From NCBI GenBank assembly GCA_947490035.1, contig CANLGS010000074.1, positions 1 through 10,054 on the forward strand: a DNA stretch of 10,054 nucleotides, written 5' to 3'. Source of the DNA: Gemmataceae bacterium. Lineage in GTDB: Bacteria > Planctomycetota > Planctomycetia > Gemmatales > Gemmataceae. The notes below the pieces were generated by a model. It searched no databases. It was not told the DNA's origin and saw only the letters and a list, made by a program, of their open reading frames with translations. Shown here piece by piece: positions 1-6,256 of this stretch. Each line of letters starts with the position of its first letter. Within the stretch, counting starts at the first letter, position 1. The translations under genes and the position numbers were made by a program.

Positions 1-938
1 GCATCCTCGGCAGCGGCATTGGTGGCATCGCCGAGTTGGAGGAGGGGCACTGCACGCTGCGCGACCGCGGACCCAGCCGGCTCGGGCCGTTCCTCATCGC
101 CAAGATGATCGCCAACGCCGCCAGCGGCAACATCTCCATCCGGTTCGGCCTCCGCGGGCCGAACACCACCGTTTCCACCGCGTGTTCCTCTGCCGCGCAC
201 GCGATTGCCGATTCGCTCAACGCGATCCGGTACGGGCAGGCCGACGTGATGGTGACCGGCGGTAGCGAGGCCGCGATCACGCCCCTCGGCCTCGGCGGGT
301 TCGCCGCCTGCCGCGCGCTGTCGGAGCGCAACGACGACCCGCAAGCCGCGAGCCGCCCGTTCGACAAGGGCCGCGACGGGTTCGTCCTCAGCGAGGGCGC
401 CGGCATCCTCATCCTCGAAGAGTACGAGCGTGCGAAGGCGCGGAACGCGACCATTTACGCCGAGGTGTGCGGGTCCGGCAACACGGCCGACGCGCACCAC
501 ATCACCGCCCCGCACGAGGACGGCATCGGCGCGGCCGAGGCGATGCGCGAGGCCATCCGCGACTCCGGGTGGAACCCCGACGAGGTCGGCTACATCAACG
601 CCCACGGCACCAGCACGCCGCTGGGCGACGTGGCGGAAACGAAGGCCGTGAAAGCGGTGTTCGGCGCCCACGCCAAGAAGCTGATGATCTCCAGCACGAA
701 GAGCATGATCGGCCACCTGCTCGGCGCCAGCGGCGGCGTGGAAGCGGTCGCGTGCGCCCTGAGCATCAAGCACGGCGTGCTGCACCCCACCATCAACTTG
801 CAGGACCAGGACATCGAAGCCGGCTGTGATTTGGACTACATCCCGAACACGGCCCGCGAGGTCCGCGTGCGCAAGGTGCTGTCCAACAGTTTCGGCTTCG
901 GCGGCCACAACTGCTCGATCGCGCTGGGCGCGATCTGA
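1..938 (+). CDS. fabF: Beta-ketoacyl-ACP synthase II (FabF), 5' end cut by the window edge
   Basis: This cytoplasmic enzyme condenses malonyl-ACP with acyl-ACP in fatty acid elongation. The reading frame enters at base 3 and gives 311 visible residues. The first readable residues (ILGSGIGGIAELEEG) match the region before the active site in KAS II enzymes, so roughly the first 100 residues lie upstream of the window. The full thiolase-fold catalytic set is present: the nucleophile Cys in TACSSAAHA (codon 183-185), His in NAHGTSTPLGD (codon 603-605), and Lys and His in KSMIGHLLGASG (His codon 714-716). The Cys-to-first-His spacing is 140 residues, as in E. coli FabF (C163, H303). The C-terminal SFGFGGHN glycine-rich motif is also intact. 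An upstream acpP or fabG neighbour would be usual but cannot be seen. A KAS II of a secondary-metabolite cluster is possible but less likely. The TTG at base 36 is an internal codon, not a start. Confidence 0.95.
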   Translation, partial: ILGSGIGGIAELEEGHCTLRDRGPSRLGPFLIAKMIANAASGNISIRFGLRGPNTTVSTACSSAAHAIADSLNAIRYGQADVMVTGGSEAAITPLGLGGFAACRALSERNDDPQAASRPFDKGRDGFVLSEGAGILILEEYERAKARNATIYAEVCGSGNTADAHHITAPHEDGIGAAEAMREAIRDSGWNPDEVGYINAHGTSTPLGDVAETKAVKAVFGAHAKKLMISSTKSMIGHLLGASGGVEAVACALSIKHGVLHPTINLQDQDIEAGCDLDYIPNTAREVRVRKVLSNSFGFGGHNCSIALGAI

Positions 939-943
939 CCGAG

Positions 944-1094
944 ATTGGTGAACCGCGACCGTAAGGGAGCGGGTGCCTTCACCAACGCCACAACCCCGCT
1001 CCCTCACAACCCACGAACTGGTGAGGGAGGTGGAGTCGCTTCACAGCGCAACGCCAACATCCCACCCACTCCCTTACGGTCGCGGTTCACCAAT
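944..1094. repeat. Long imperfect palindrome between fabF and moeZ (element C)
   Basis: The arms 944-975 and 1063-1094 are 32 bases long and reverse-complementary with a single mismatch. The intervening 87 bases contain a second 9-base inverted repeat (CTCCCTCAC at 999-1007, GTGAGGGAG at 1021-1029). The element begins 5 bases after the fabF stop and ends 3 bases before the moeZ ATG, so it fills the gap. It has no T tract, so it is not a classical intrinsic terminator. It could be a non-autonomous palindromic repeat or an RNA hairpin affecting fabF 3' ends and moeZ translation; the sequence alone does not decide. I see no target-site duplication. Confidence 0.85.
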
Positions 1095-1097
1095 ACC

Positions 1098-2285
1098 ATG
1101 CCGCTCCCCGATTTGCTCGACGGCCGGTGGGCCGACGTGTCGCTCACGCAGCCCGAGTTCGCGCGGTACTCGCGGCACATCATCATGCCGGAGGTCGGCC
1201 TCGACGGGCAGCGCAAGCTCAAGGCCGCGAAGGTACTCGTCATCGGCACCGGCGGGCTTGGTTCGCCGCTCGCGCTCTACCTCGCGGCGGCCGGCGTCGG
1301 CACGCTCGGACTCGTTGACTTCGACATCGTGGACACGTCGAACCTGCAACGCCAGATCATCCACGGCACCGCGGACGTGGGCCGCTCGAAGTGTCAGTCC
1401 GCCGCCGACCGCCTGCGCGACGTGAACCCCGAAGTCACGCTCGACCTGTGGGAGACGCAGTTCACGTCGAAGAACGCGCTGGACATCGTGAAGCACTACG
1501 ACATCGTCGTGGACGGCACCGACAATTTCCCGACGCGCTACCTCGTCAACGACGCGTGCGTGCTGCTGAACAAGCCCAACGTGTACGGCAGCATCTTCCG
1601 CTTCGACGGGCAGGCGACGGTGTTCGACCCGCGAGTGGGGCCGTGCTACCGCTGCCTGTACCCCGAACCGCCGCCGCCGGGCGAGGTGCCGAGCTGCGCC
1701 GAAGGCGGCGTGTTGGGCATCTTGCCGGGCGTGATCGGCTGCATTCAGGCGACGGAAACGATCAAGCTTATCCTCGGCATCGGCGACCCGCTCATCGGCC
1801 GACTCTTGCACTACGACGCGCTCAACATGACGTTCAGGACGTTCAAGATTCGGCGCGCGAAGAACTGGCCGGTGGGCGCGCCGCACCCAACCATCAAGGG
1901 ACTGATCGACTACGAGGAGTTCTGCGGCGTGCGCGGCGGCACAGCGCCGCTTGCGGCTTCGCAAAGTGCAAGTGACATCACGCCCGAGCAACTGAAGAAG
2001 CGCATCGACGCGGGGGAGAACCTGTTCGTACTCGACGTGCGGAACCCCAACGAGTTCCAGATTTGCCGCATCCCGGGCACGGTGCTGCTGCCGCTCCCGG
2101 AGTTGCCCGCGCGCTTCGCGGAAGTCCCTAAGGACCGCGAGGTGATCGTCCACTGCAAGAGCGGGATGCGGAGCGGAAAGGCGATCGAGTTTCTGAAGGC
2201 GCAGGGCTACACGAAACTGGTGAACCTGACCGGCGGCATCCTCGGCTGGGCCGACAAGGTGGACACCGGGATGCCCAAGTATTGA
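1098..2285 (+). CDS. moeZ: MoeZ-type sulfur-carrier adenylyltransferase/sulfurtransferase (MoeB/ThiF domain plus rhodanese)
   Basis: The family adenylates the C-terminal Gly of a small sulfur carrier (MoaD/ThiS-like) and then passes sulfur to it through a rhodanese persulfide, feeding molybdopterin, thiamine, cysteine or tRNA thiolation. The 395-residue product has an E1-like domain at about 20-275 with the ATP loop GTGGLGSP (50-57), the DNFPTRY loop (142-148), a CxxC at Cys183/Cys186, and the conserved Cys200 in PSCAEGGVLG. A rhodanese domain at about 293-395 carries the active loop CKSGMR (Cys353). The second zinc CxxC, normally in a CPVCG context, reads WPVGA (257-261), so both cysteines are missing. 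I chose the ATG at 1098 because homologues begin just before the RYSRHIIMPEVG block. The same frame extends back to a TTG at 945, but that stretch is palindrome C. No Shine-Dalgarno is visible, because the upstream bases belong to the palindrome arm. Family assignment is firm; the exact carrier partner is unknown. Confidence 0.92.
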   Translation: MPLPDLLDGRWADVSLTQPEFARYSRHIIMPEVGLDGQRKLKAAKVLVIGTGGLGSPLALYLAAAGVGTLGLVDFDIVDTSNLQRQIIHGTADVGRSKCQSAADRLRDVNPEVTLDLWETQFTSKNALDIVKHYDIVVDGTDNFPTRYLVNDACVLLNKPNVYGSIFRFDGQATVFDPRVGPCYRCLYPEPPPPGEVPSCAEGGVLGILPGVIGCIQATETIKLILGIGDPLIGRLLHYDALNMTFRTFKIRRAKNWPVGAPHPTIKGLIDYEEFCGVRGGTAPLAASQSASDITPEQLKKRIDAGENLFVLDVRNPNEFQICRIPGTVLLPLPELPARFAEVPKDREVIVHCKSGMRSGKAIEFLKAQGYTKLVNLTGGILGWADKVDTGMPKY

Positions 2286-2289
2286 CATC

Positions 2290-2402
2290 TTGGTAGGTGC
2301 CGCTTGCCGAGCGGCACGGTTTCGCAACTCGGATCACTTCGGTCCATTCGTGTTGCGTGAACGCGGGTTAGCCCGTGCCGCTCGGCAAGCGGCACCTACC
2401 AA
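2290..2402. repeat. Perfect 30-base inverted repeat between convergent genes (element D)
   Basis: The arms 2290-2319 and 2373-2402 are perfectly reverse-complementary over 30 bases and are separated by 53 bases. Each arm also holds its own mini-palindrome (GCCGCT, TGCCG, AGCGGC; left copy 2299-2315), and the spacer has an inner pair CGCAAC (2323-2328) / GTTGCG (2352-2357). A branched cruciform or RNA is therefore possible. The element lies 4 bases after the moeZ stop and 6 bases after the stop of the opposing transporter gene. That position suits a bidirectional terminator or anti-readthrough element, although there is no T tract. A miniature mobile element is the alternative; no flanking direct repeat is evident. 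Confidence 0.88.
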
Positions 2403-2408
2403 AGCACC

Positions 2409-4148
2409 TCACGCCACCGGCGGCGCCTTCACCGGCGGTTCCTTCACCTGCTCCGACGGCGGGTGGAAGAACAGCGCCAGCACGATCGCACCGACCAGCG
2501 CCGCGCCCATCGAGTACTGGAAGATCGCCGAGTACTGGAGCTTGTCGCCCACCTTGTAAATCTGCCCCAACTGCCCGCAGATCAGGTTCGCCGCGAACGG
2601 CCCGACGCCCAGGATCAGCACGTTGAACAGCCCCTGCGCGCTACTCCGCACGTCCTTCGGGAAGAACTCGTCCACGAAGATGTACACGGTGGCGAAGAAG
2701 AACGCGTAGCAGACGCCGTGCAGCACGTTGACCGTGACCGCGGCCCACGGTTCCGGGTAGAACGCGAACACCGCGAACCGCGCCCCGTGCCCCAACACCC
2801 CGACAATCATCGTCGTGCGCCAGCCGAGGCGCTTCAGCACGTAGCCCAGAACCAGCATCGTCAGGATTTCGGCGATCTGGCCGATCTTCATGACGGGCGG
2901 AACCCAGTTCGCGGGGATGCCCACTTCCGACTTCAGGAACGACGCGGTCCAGTAGAAGAAGCTCTGGTGAACGGCCGCGTCGATGAACGTGACGAGGAAC
3001 AGAACCGCGACGAACGGGTGCTTGAGCAACTTCGCGGCCTTGAACGTCGCGAACGAGTCGTCGCCGGGCGCGGCCGGCTTCGGCGGCGTGTGCGGCAGTG
3101 TCGGGCTGATCGCGGCCAGCACGAACGACGCCAGCCCAGCGACGAGGAAGATGTACCGCTGCGCCGTGGACGCCTCCAGCCCCTCCTTCGACGTGCCCAG
3201 CGCCGCACCGAGCCAGTTCACGAAGCCGACGTCGCCCATCGACGGCACCGCCGCCCAGTTCACCAGGATGAAGATGAACGGCCACGACGCGACGATCCAG
3301 CCGATGGTGCCCCACACGCGCACGGGGCCGAACTCGCGGGCCGGGTCCTTCAGGTTCGCGAACGCGATGGAGTTGGTGATAGATACCGTGGGGACATAGA
3401 GGACGCAGTGCAACAGCATGAGCGCGAAGAACGGCCAGAACGGGGCCAGCGGCGCCTTCGCGTCGCCGTTCACCGCGCCGGGCTTCAGGTCCGTGACCAG
3501 GAACGTGACGTTGAACCGCGGGTCTTTCAGCTTCTTGTCTTTTCGTTCCGCCTCGGTCGCGGCGTCGTACTCTTTCTGTTCCTTGGCGAACACGGCCCAG
3601 AACTTGGTCGCCTTGCCGATGTTCTCGGCCAGTTTCGACCGGTCTTCCGGCTTCGCGGCGACGTACTTCTGCAACTCCGCCTTCTCCGCGTCCGACCAGT
3701 CCGCCCGGTCCTTGTCGTCGGTGGCGGTGACGTTCTCGACGATCACGCGGGTCTTGTCGGGCCGCTCGCCGATGCCGCTCGTCAGCGTCGGCCCCTTCGC
3801 GACGATTTTTGCCGACGACACCTCGCCGGGGTTCGTGCCGACCGGCACCTGAAGGAAGAACAGGCCGAGGATCGCGGCGCCGCCGATGAGGTGGCTGATG
3901 CCGAGGAACTTCTCGGCGGCGAACTTGCGGTCGGCGAACTGCGTGCTGAACAGCAGCGCGACCAGCGCCCCGATGTTGAACGCCCCGAAGATCAGGCCGT
4001 TCTGCAACCCGGAGAACTTGAGGCTGGGGATGTAGTCGAACCCCAGTTCAAACCACGCCCCCCAGATGAATATCTGGAGGAACATCATGAGGCAGAGCTT
4101 CCGCCGCAGAGAAGTGGCCTGCGGGGTGGCGAGCGGGTCGGCAGACAT
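2409..4148 (-). CDS. MFS transporter, nucleoside:H+ symporter (NupG)-like, with a large extra loop
   Basis: A 579-residue inner-membrane permease. Hydrophobic segments appear at about 17-36, 50-70, 82-100, 237-256, 278-298, 331-349, 378-398, 423-439, 446-464, 470-493, 507-525 and 545-562, about twelve in all. The block around 476-535 (LHGVCYAFFFATVYIFVDEFFP, then an RSSAQGLFN-type motif) and the N-terminal MMFLQIFIWGAWFELGF resemble the NupG/nucleoside-H+ symporter branch of MFS. NupG itself is about 420 residues; the excess is mostly a charged insert at about 102-233 between the third and fourth segments. By usual MFS topology that loop is outside the cytoplasm. The ATG at 4148 is preferred over an upstream in-frame start at 4271, because the latter translates repeat element A and intergenic sequence and the former has a GGAG 5 bases upstream. 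Substrate is inferred only at family level; a sugar or other solute is possible. Confidence 0.82.
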   Translation of the reverse strand: MSADPLATPQATSLRRKLCLMMFLQIFIWGAWFELGFDYIPSLKFSGLQNGLIFGAFNIGALVALLFSTQFADRKFAAEKFLGISHLIGGAAILGLFFLQVPVGTNPGEVSSAKIVAKGPTLTSGIGERPDKTRVIVENVTATDDKDRADWSDAEKAELQKYVAAKPEDRSKLAENIGKATKFWAVFAKEQKEYDAATEAERKDKKLKDPRFNVTFLVTDLKPGAVNGDAKAPLAPFWPFFALMLLHCVLYVPTVSITNSIAFANLKDPAREFGPVRVWGTIGWIVASWPFIFILVNWAAVPSMGDVGFVNWLGAALGTSKEGLEASTAQRYIFLVAGLASFVLAAISPTLPHTPPKPAAPGDDSFATFKAAKLLKHPFVAVLFLVTFIDAAVHQSFFYWTASFLKSEVGIPANWVPPVMKIGQIAEILTMLVLGYVLKRLGWRTTMIVGVLGHGARFAVFAFYPEPWAAVTVNVLHGVCYAFFFATVYIFVDEFFPKDVRSSAQGLFNVLILGVGPFAANLICGQLGQIYKVGDKLQYSAIFQYSMGAALVGAIVLALFFHPPSEQVKEPPVKAPPVA

Positions 4149-4153
4149 GTCGG

Positions 4154-4157
4154 CTCC
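4154..4157 (-). promoter_or_regulatory. Ribosome binding site of the MFS transporter gene
   Basis: On the minus strand GGAG lies 5 bases before the ATG at 4148. It decides the start codon against the longer in-frame ORF that begins at 4271. Confidence 0.6.
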
Positions 4158-4186
4158 GGGTGCAGTGCGCGCGAGTAATGTCGCTG

Positions 4187-4215
4187 AATGTAAAAGCGGA
4201 GGGTGGGAGAGGCAA
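4187..4215 (-). promoter_or_regulatory. Candidate sigma-70-type promoter of the MFS transporter gene
   Basis: Read on the minus strand, TTGCCT (4215-4210) and TACATT (4192-4187) are separated by 17 bases. Each matches four of six consensus positions. The implied transcript start is near 4180, giving a leader of about 30 bases before the ATG at 4148. The site sits in the less GC-rich gap just inside repeat element A. The match is weak and other readings are possible. Confidence 0.3.
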
Positions 4216-4220
4216 CAGAT

Positions 4221-4447
4221 AAGAGAAGAATCAGACGCGCGATAAACGCAGAAGAAAGCACAACAAGACAAAAGAGAAGAAGCTCACGCAAAGGCGCGAA
4301 GACGCAAAGAAAACAGGAGAAGACCGTTCTTCAAAATGCTTCTCTTCCTTTGTCTTCTTTGCGTCTCTGCGCCTTTGCGTGAGCCATGCCTTTCTCTTCT
4401 CTGGTCGTGTCTTTCTTCTGCGTTATCGTGCGGCTGATTCTTCTCTT
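4221..4447. repeat. Large double-armed palindrome between the transporter and phosphoesterase genes (element A)
   Basis: The outer arms 4221-4258 and 4411-4447 pair with a few mismatches and one indel. The inner arms 4282-4311 and 4355-4384 pair over 30 bases with two mismatches. The inner left arm is three 8-base units (ACGCAAAG, GCGCGAAG, ACGCAAAG; 4286-4309). At the apex, GAAGACCGTTCTTCAAA (4319-4335) forms a small hairpin nearly identical to one in element B. On the plus strand the left arms are purine-rich and the right arms pyrimidine-rich, and the element is much richer in A and T than the flanking genes. It ends 2 bases from the stop of the phosphoesterase gene. The gap 4149-4449 otherwise holds only the transporter's leader and candidate promoter. 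Function is unknown: a palindromic repeat family, a structured RNA or a terminator are all open. Confidence 0.88.
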
Positions 4448-4449
4448 TC

Positions 4450-5994
4450 TCACTTCCGCTTCGTCACCGTGATCTTGTCCACCTCGGTGCCATCGGCGGC
4501 GATCGCGCGCAGCACGAGTTTGTCCGGCGACAGGTCCATCACCACGAACGTGTGCTTGTCGGCGGTCGCCTTCGCGGTGAACGGCGCGTAGTTGTCGCCG
4601 TGCGTCTTCTTCAGCTCCGCCGCGACCTTCTCCGGCGACGGACCGTACAGGCTCGCGCCGCCGCCGCCGGCCACGAAGTGGATCACGCCCTTCGGCACCG
4701 TGTTCGTCACGCCGTCGAAATCCGTGTCGAGCGTGAACGCGCCGTTCACCTTACCCTTCACTAGCCCCTTGTCGTCCGGGGCGAACTTGAGAGGCAGGCT
4801 GCGCTGGTAGTTGTGGACGTGGCCGGCGAAGGTCGCGTCCACGCCGCACTCCTCGAACAGCGGGTTCAGCAGCCGCGCCTGCTGCTCCGCGTAGTGCTGC
4901 TTGCTCGCGTTGAAGCCGGGCACGTGGTAGCACACGAACTTCCACTTCGCGGTTGTGCCCGTCAGGTCGGCGCGCAGCCACTTCGTGAGCTTCGGGTCGG
5001 TGATCTTCAGGCTGCCGTTGTCGTTGATGACCGCGAAGTGCGCCGGGCCGTAGTCGAACGAGTACGCGTCCATCGCCGGGTAGTTGCCGAACGTGTTCGC
5101 GCGGAACTTCTTGGCCGCCGCGTCGGTGCCGATCTGCGTCGCCCACGGGCCTTCGCCGGGACCGTTCTTCGGGCCGTGGAAGAAGTAGTACGCGGCGAGT
5201 GCGTCCGGCACCGCGCCTGGCTTCACCGCGATGTCGTGGTTGCCCAGCACCGCGTAGAACGGGACGCTCGCCATGAGCGGCGCCCCGGCCTTCGGACCCG
5301 GTGTGGGCACGTTGTTGTACGTGTGCCAGTAGAACGCCTCGTACTGGTTGAACCGCCCCTGCGGGTACACGATGTCACCGAGCGCGACGAGGAACTCCGG
5401 CTTTTCGCCCGCGATCAGGTGCGCGATCGCCTTCTGCCCGTCGCGCCCTTGTGCCAGGTCACCCACCATCACGCACCGCACGGTCTTCTCGGCGGTCGCG
5501 CGCGTGCGGCAGGCCGCCTCGCGCACGGTCTTGTCGCCGAGCTTCACGCGGTAGGTAAGGGTCGCGTTGAACGGCAGGTCGGTGATGGTGGCCGCGTAGA
5601 GGAAGAACTTCTGCTCGCGCTCCGCCGGGAGAACCATCTTGGGGTGGTCCGGTTCGTCGTCCGGGCCTTTCGGCTTGGGCGGCCCGATCACCTCGCGCGG
5701 CGGCGGGGCGACTTCGAGCTTCTTGGGCGCGGCCGGCTTCAGCGGCGGGAAGTCGAGTTGCACGCGCACCGGCTTCACGCTCAGGCGCGGCCCGCCGTTC
5801 ACGCTGTACTCGACCGCGAACGCACCGGGCGTCTGGTCGGTCGTCCAGCAGACGACCTTGGTGTCGGTACCGGTGAGCGTGGAGCCGTCGCCGGGTTGAA
5901 CGTAGGGCAGCACGAAAACTTGTTGCGCGCTTGCAGCGGCGTGACCGACGAGCGAAAGGGCGAGCGCGGCGAGATACCGAAGTGGCAGCGGCAT
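4450..5994 (-). CDS. Secreted metallophosphoesterase, purple acid phosphatase-like
   Basis: This 514-residue protein probably hydrolyses phosphate esters outside the cytoplasmic membrane. Residues 1-23 are a signal peptide (RYLAALALSLVGHAAASA) with a likely cut at ASA|QQ. An N-terminal beta-rich region at about 25-165 resembles the fibronectin/Ig-like leader of purple acid phosphatases, with a proline-rich stretch at about 83-120. The calcineurin-fold domain at about 172-445 shows the metal-binding series in order: GDLAQ (Asp179), GDIVYPQGRFNQY (Asp207, Tyr218), GNHD (252-254), CYHVPG (His357) and GHVHNYQR (His392, His394). The tyrosine after the second motif and the YQR end favour the PAP group over simple phosphodiesterases. 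The ATG at 5994 is chosen for its signal peptide and GGAG 5 bases upstream; the longer frame to 6057 runs into palindrome E. The substrate is not predictable. Confidence 0.9.
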   Translation of the reverse strand: MPLPLRYLAALALSLVGHAAASAQQVFVLPYVQPGDGSTLTGTDTKVVCWTTDQTPGAFAVEYSVNGGPRLSVKPVRVQLDFPPLKPAAPKKLEVAPPPREVIGPPKPKGPDDEPDHPKMVLPAEREQKFFLYAATITDLPFNATLTYRVKLGDKTVREAACRTRATAEKTVRCVMVGDLAQGRDGQKAIAHLIAGEKPEFLVALGDIVYPQGRFNQYEAFYWHTYNNVPTPGPKAGAPLMASVPFYAVLGNHDIAVKPGAVPDALAAYYFFHGPKNGPGEGPWATQIGTDAAAKKFRANTFGNYPAMDAYSFDYGPAHFAVINDNGSLKITDPKLTKWLRADLTGTTAKWKFVCYHVPGFNASKQHYAEQQARLLNPLFEECGVDATFAGHVHNYQRSLPLKFAPDDKGLVKGKVNGAFTLDTDFDGVTNTVPKGVIHFVAGGGGASLYGPSPEKVAAELKKTHGDNYAPFTAKATADKHTFVVMDLSPDKLVLRAIAADGTEVDKITVTKRK

Positions 5995-5999
5995 CGGAA

Positions 6000-6003
6000 C
6001 TCC
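6000..6003 (-). promoter_or_regulatory. Ribosome binding site of the phosphoesterase gene
   Basis: On the minus strand GGAG lies 5 bases before the ATG at 5994, supporting the start that yields a clean signal peptide. It is within 20 bases of the edge of palindrome E. Confidence 0.6.
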
Positions 6004-6019
6004 GTCGAGAGGGTAGAGG

Positions 6020-6111
6020 GCGTTCGGAAGGTTTAGCGTCGGCCCCGGAGGGGCCACGCATTGTCCTTGCGGCGTGGCCCCTCCGGGGCCGACGCTAAAC
6101 CTTCCGAACGC
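6020..6111. repeat. Perfect 40-base inverted repeat between divergent genes (element E)
   Basis: The arms 6020-6059 and 6072-6111 are perfectly reverse-complementary over 40 bases around a 12-base loop. Each arm contains a nested palindrome (GGCCCC, GGA, GGGGCC). This is the tightest and longest perfect hairpin in the window. It lies 25 bases upstream of the phosphoesterase start, where that gene's promoter would normally be, and 145 bases upstream of the esterase start. The perfect arms suggest recent origin or ongoing arm-to-arm correction. It may be a mobile palindromic repeat or a regulatory cruciform; no target duplication is evident. Confidence 0.9.
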
Positions 6112-6193
6112 GCAACAGCATTGCAGATGTTAAGCGAAAGAGCCGAGCGATTCGAGCGTCTCATACGAACTTCGCGCAGTCGGCGCTTTCCGA

Positions 6194-6221
6194 TTGACCC
6201 GCGGCGCGGCGGCGCGAGAAT
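6194..6221 (+). promoter_or_regulatory. Candidate sigma-70-type promoter of the esterase gene
   Basis: TTGACC (6194-6199, five of six consensus positions) and GAGAAT (6216-6221, four of six) are separated by 16 bases. The implied transcript start is near 6228, about 30 bases before the esterase ATG. The spacer is very GC-rich, which lowers confidence. Confidence 0.35.
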
Positions 6222-6246
6222 CACCGTGTTCCACCTCTTCCCTCGC

Positions 6247-6250
6247 GGAG
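6247..6250 (+). promoter_or_regulatory. Ribosome binding site of the esterase gene
   Basis: GGAG lies 6 bases before the ATG at 6257. It selects this start, which gives a lipoprotein signal peptide, over an in-frame start at 6194 that would bury the signal. Confidence 0.65.
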
Positions 6251-6256
6251 AACGTC

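Noticed and set aside
945..1097. In-frame TTG-initiated extension of moeZ by 51 residues
   Set aside because: It translates palindrome C and adds a sequence not expected in MoeB/ThiF proteins; the ATG at 1098 fits the family start. Kept only as a possibility in a finding.
1074..2327. 417-codon open frame on the minus strand
   Set aside because: Shadow of moeZ with low-complexity composition; the moeZ frame has clear catalytic motifs.
2286..2408. Classical Rho-independent terminator between moeZ and the transporter
   Set aside because: A strong stem exists but no T tract follows on either strand, so it is listed as a repeat with possible terminator function rather than as a terminator.
2463..4178. 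571-codon open frame on the plus strand
   Set aside because: It is an arginine- and glutamate-rich shadow of the transporter gene, typical of GC-rich DNA, with no recognisable domain.
4708..4728. DTDFDG acidic motif in the phosphoesterase resembling a calcium-binding repeat
   Set aside because: It covers only residues 423-428, lacks the closing glutamate of an EF-hand, and lies in a loop near the end of the phosphatase domain, so it is more likely an ordinary loop.
4813..6036. 407-codon open frame on the plus strand
   Set aside because: Shadow of the phosphoesterase, rich in arginine and valine, with no motif.
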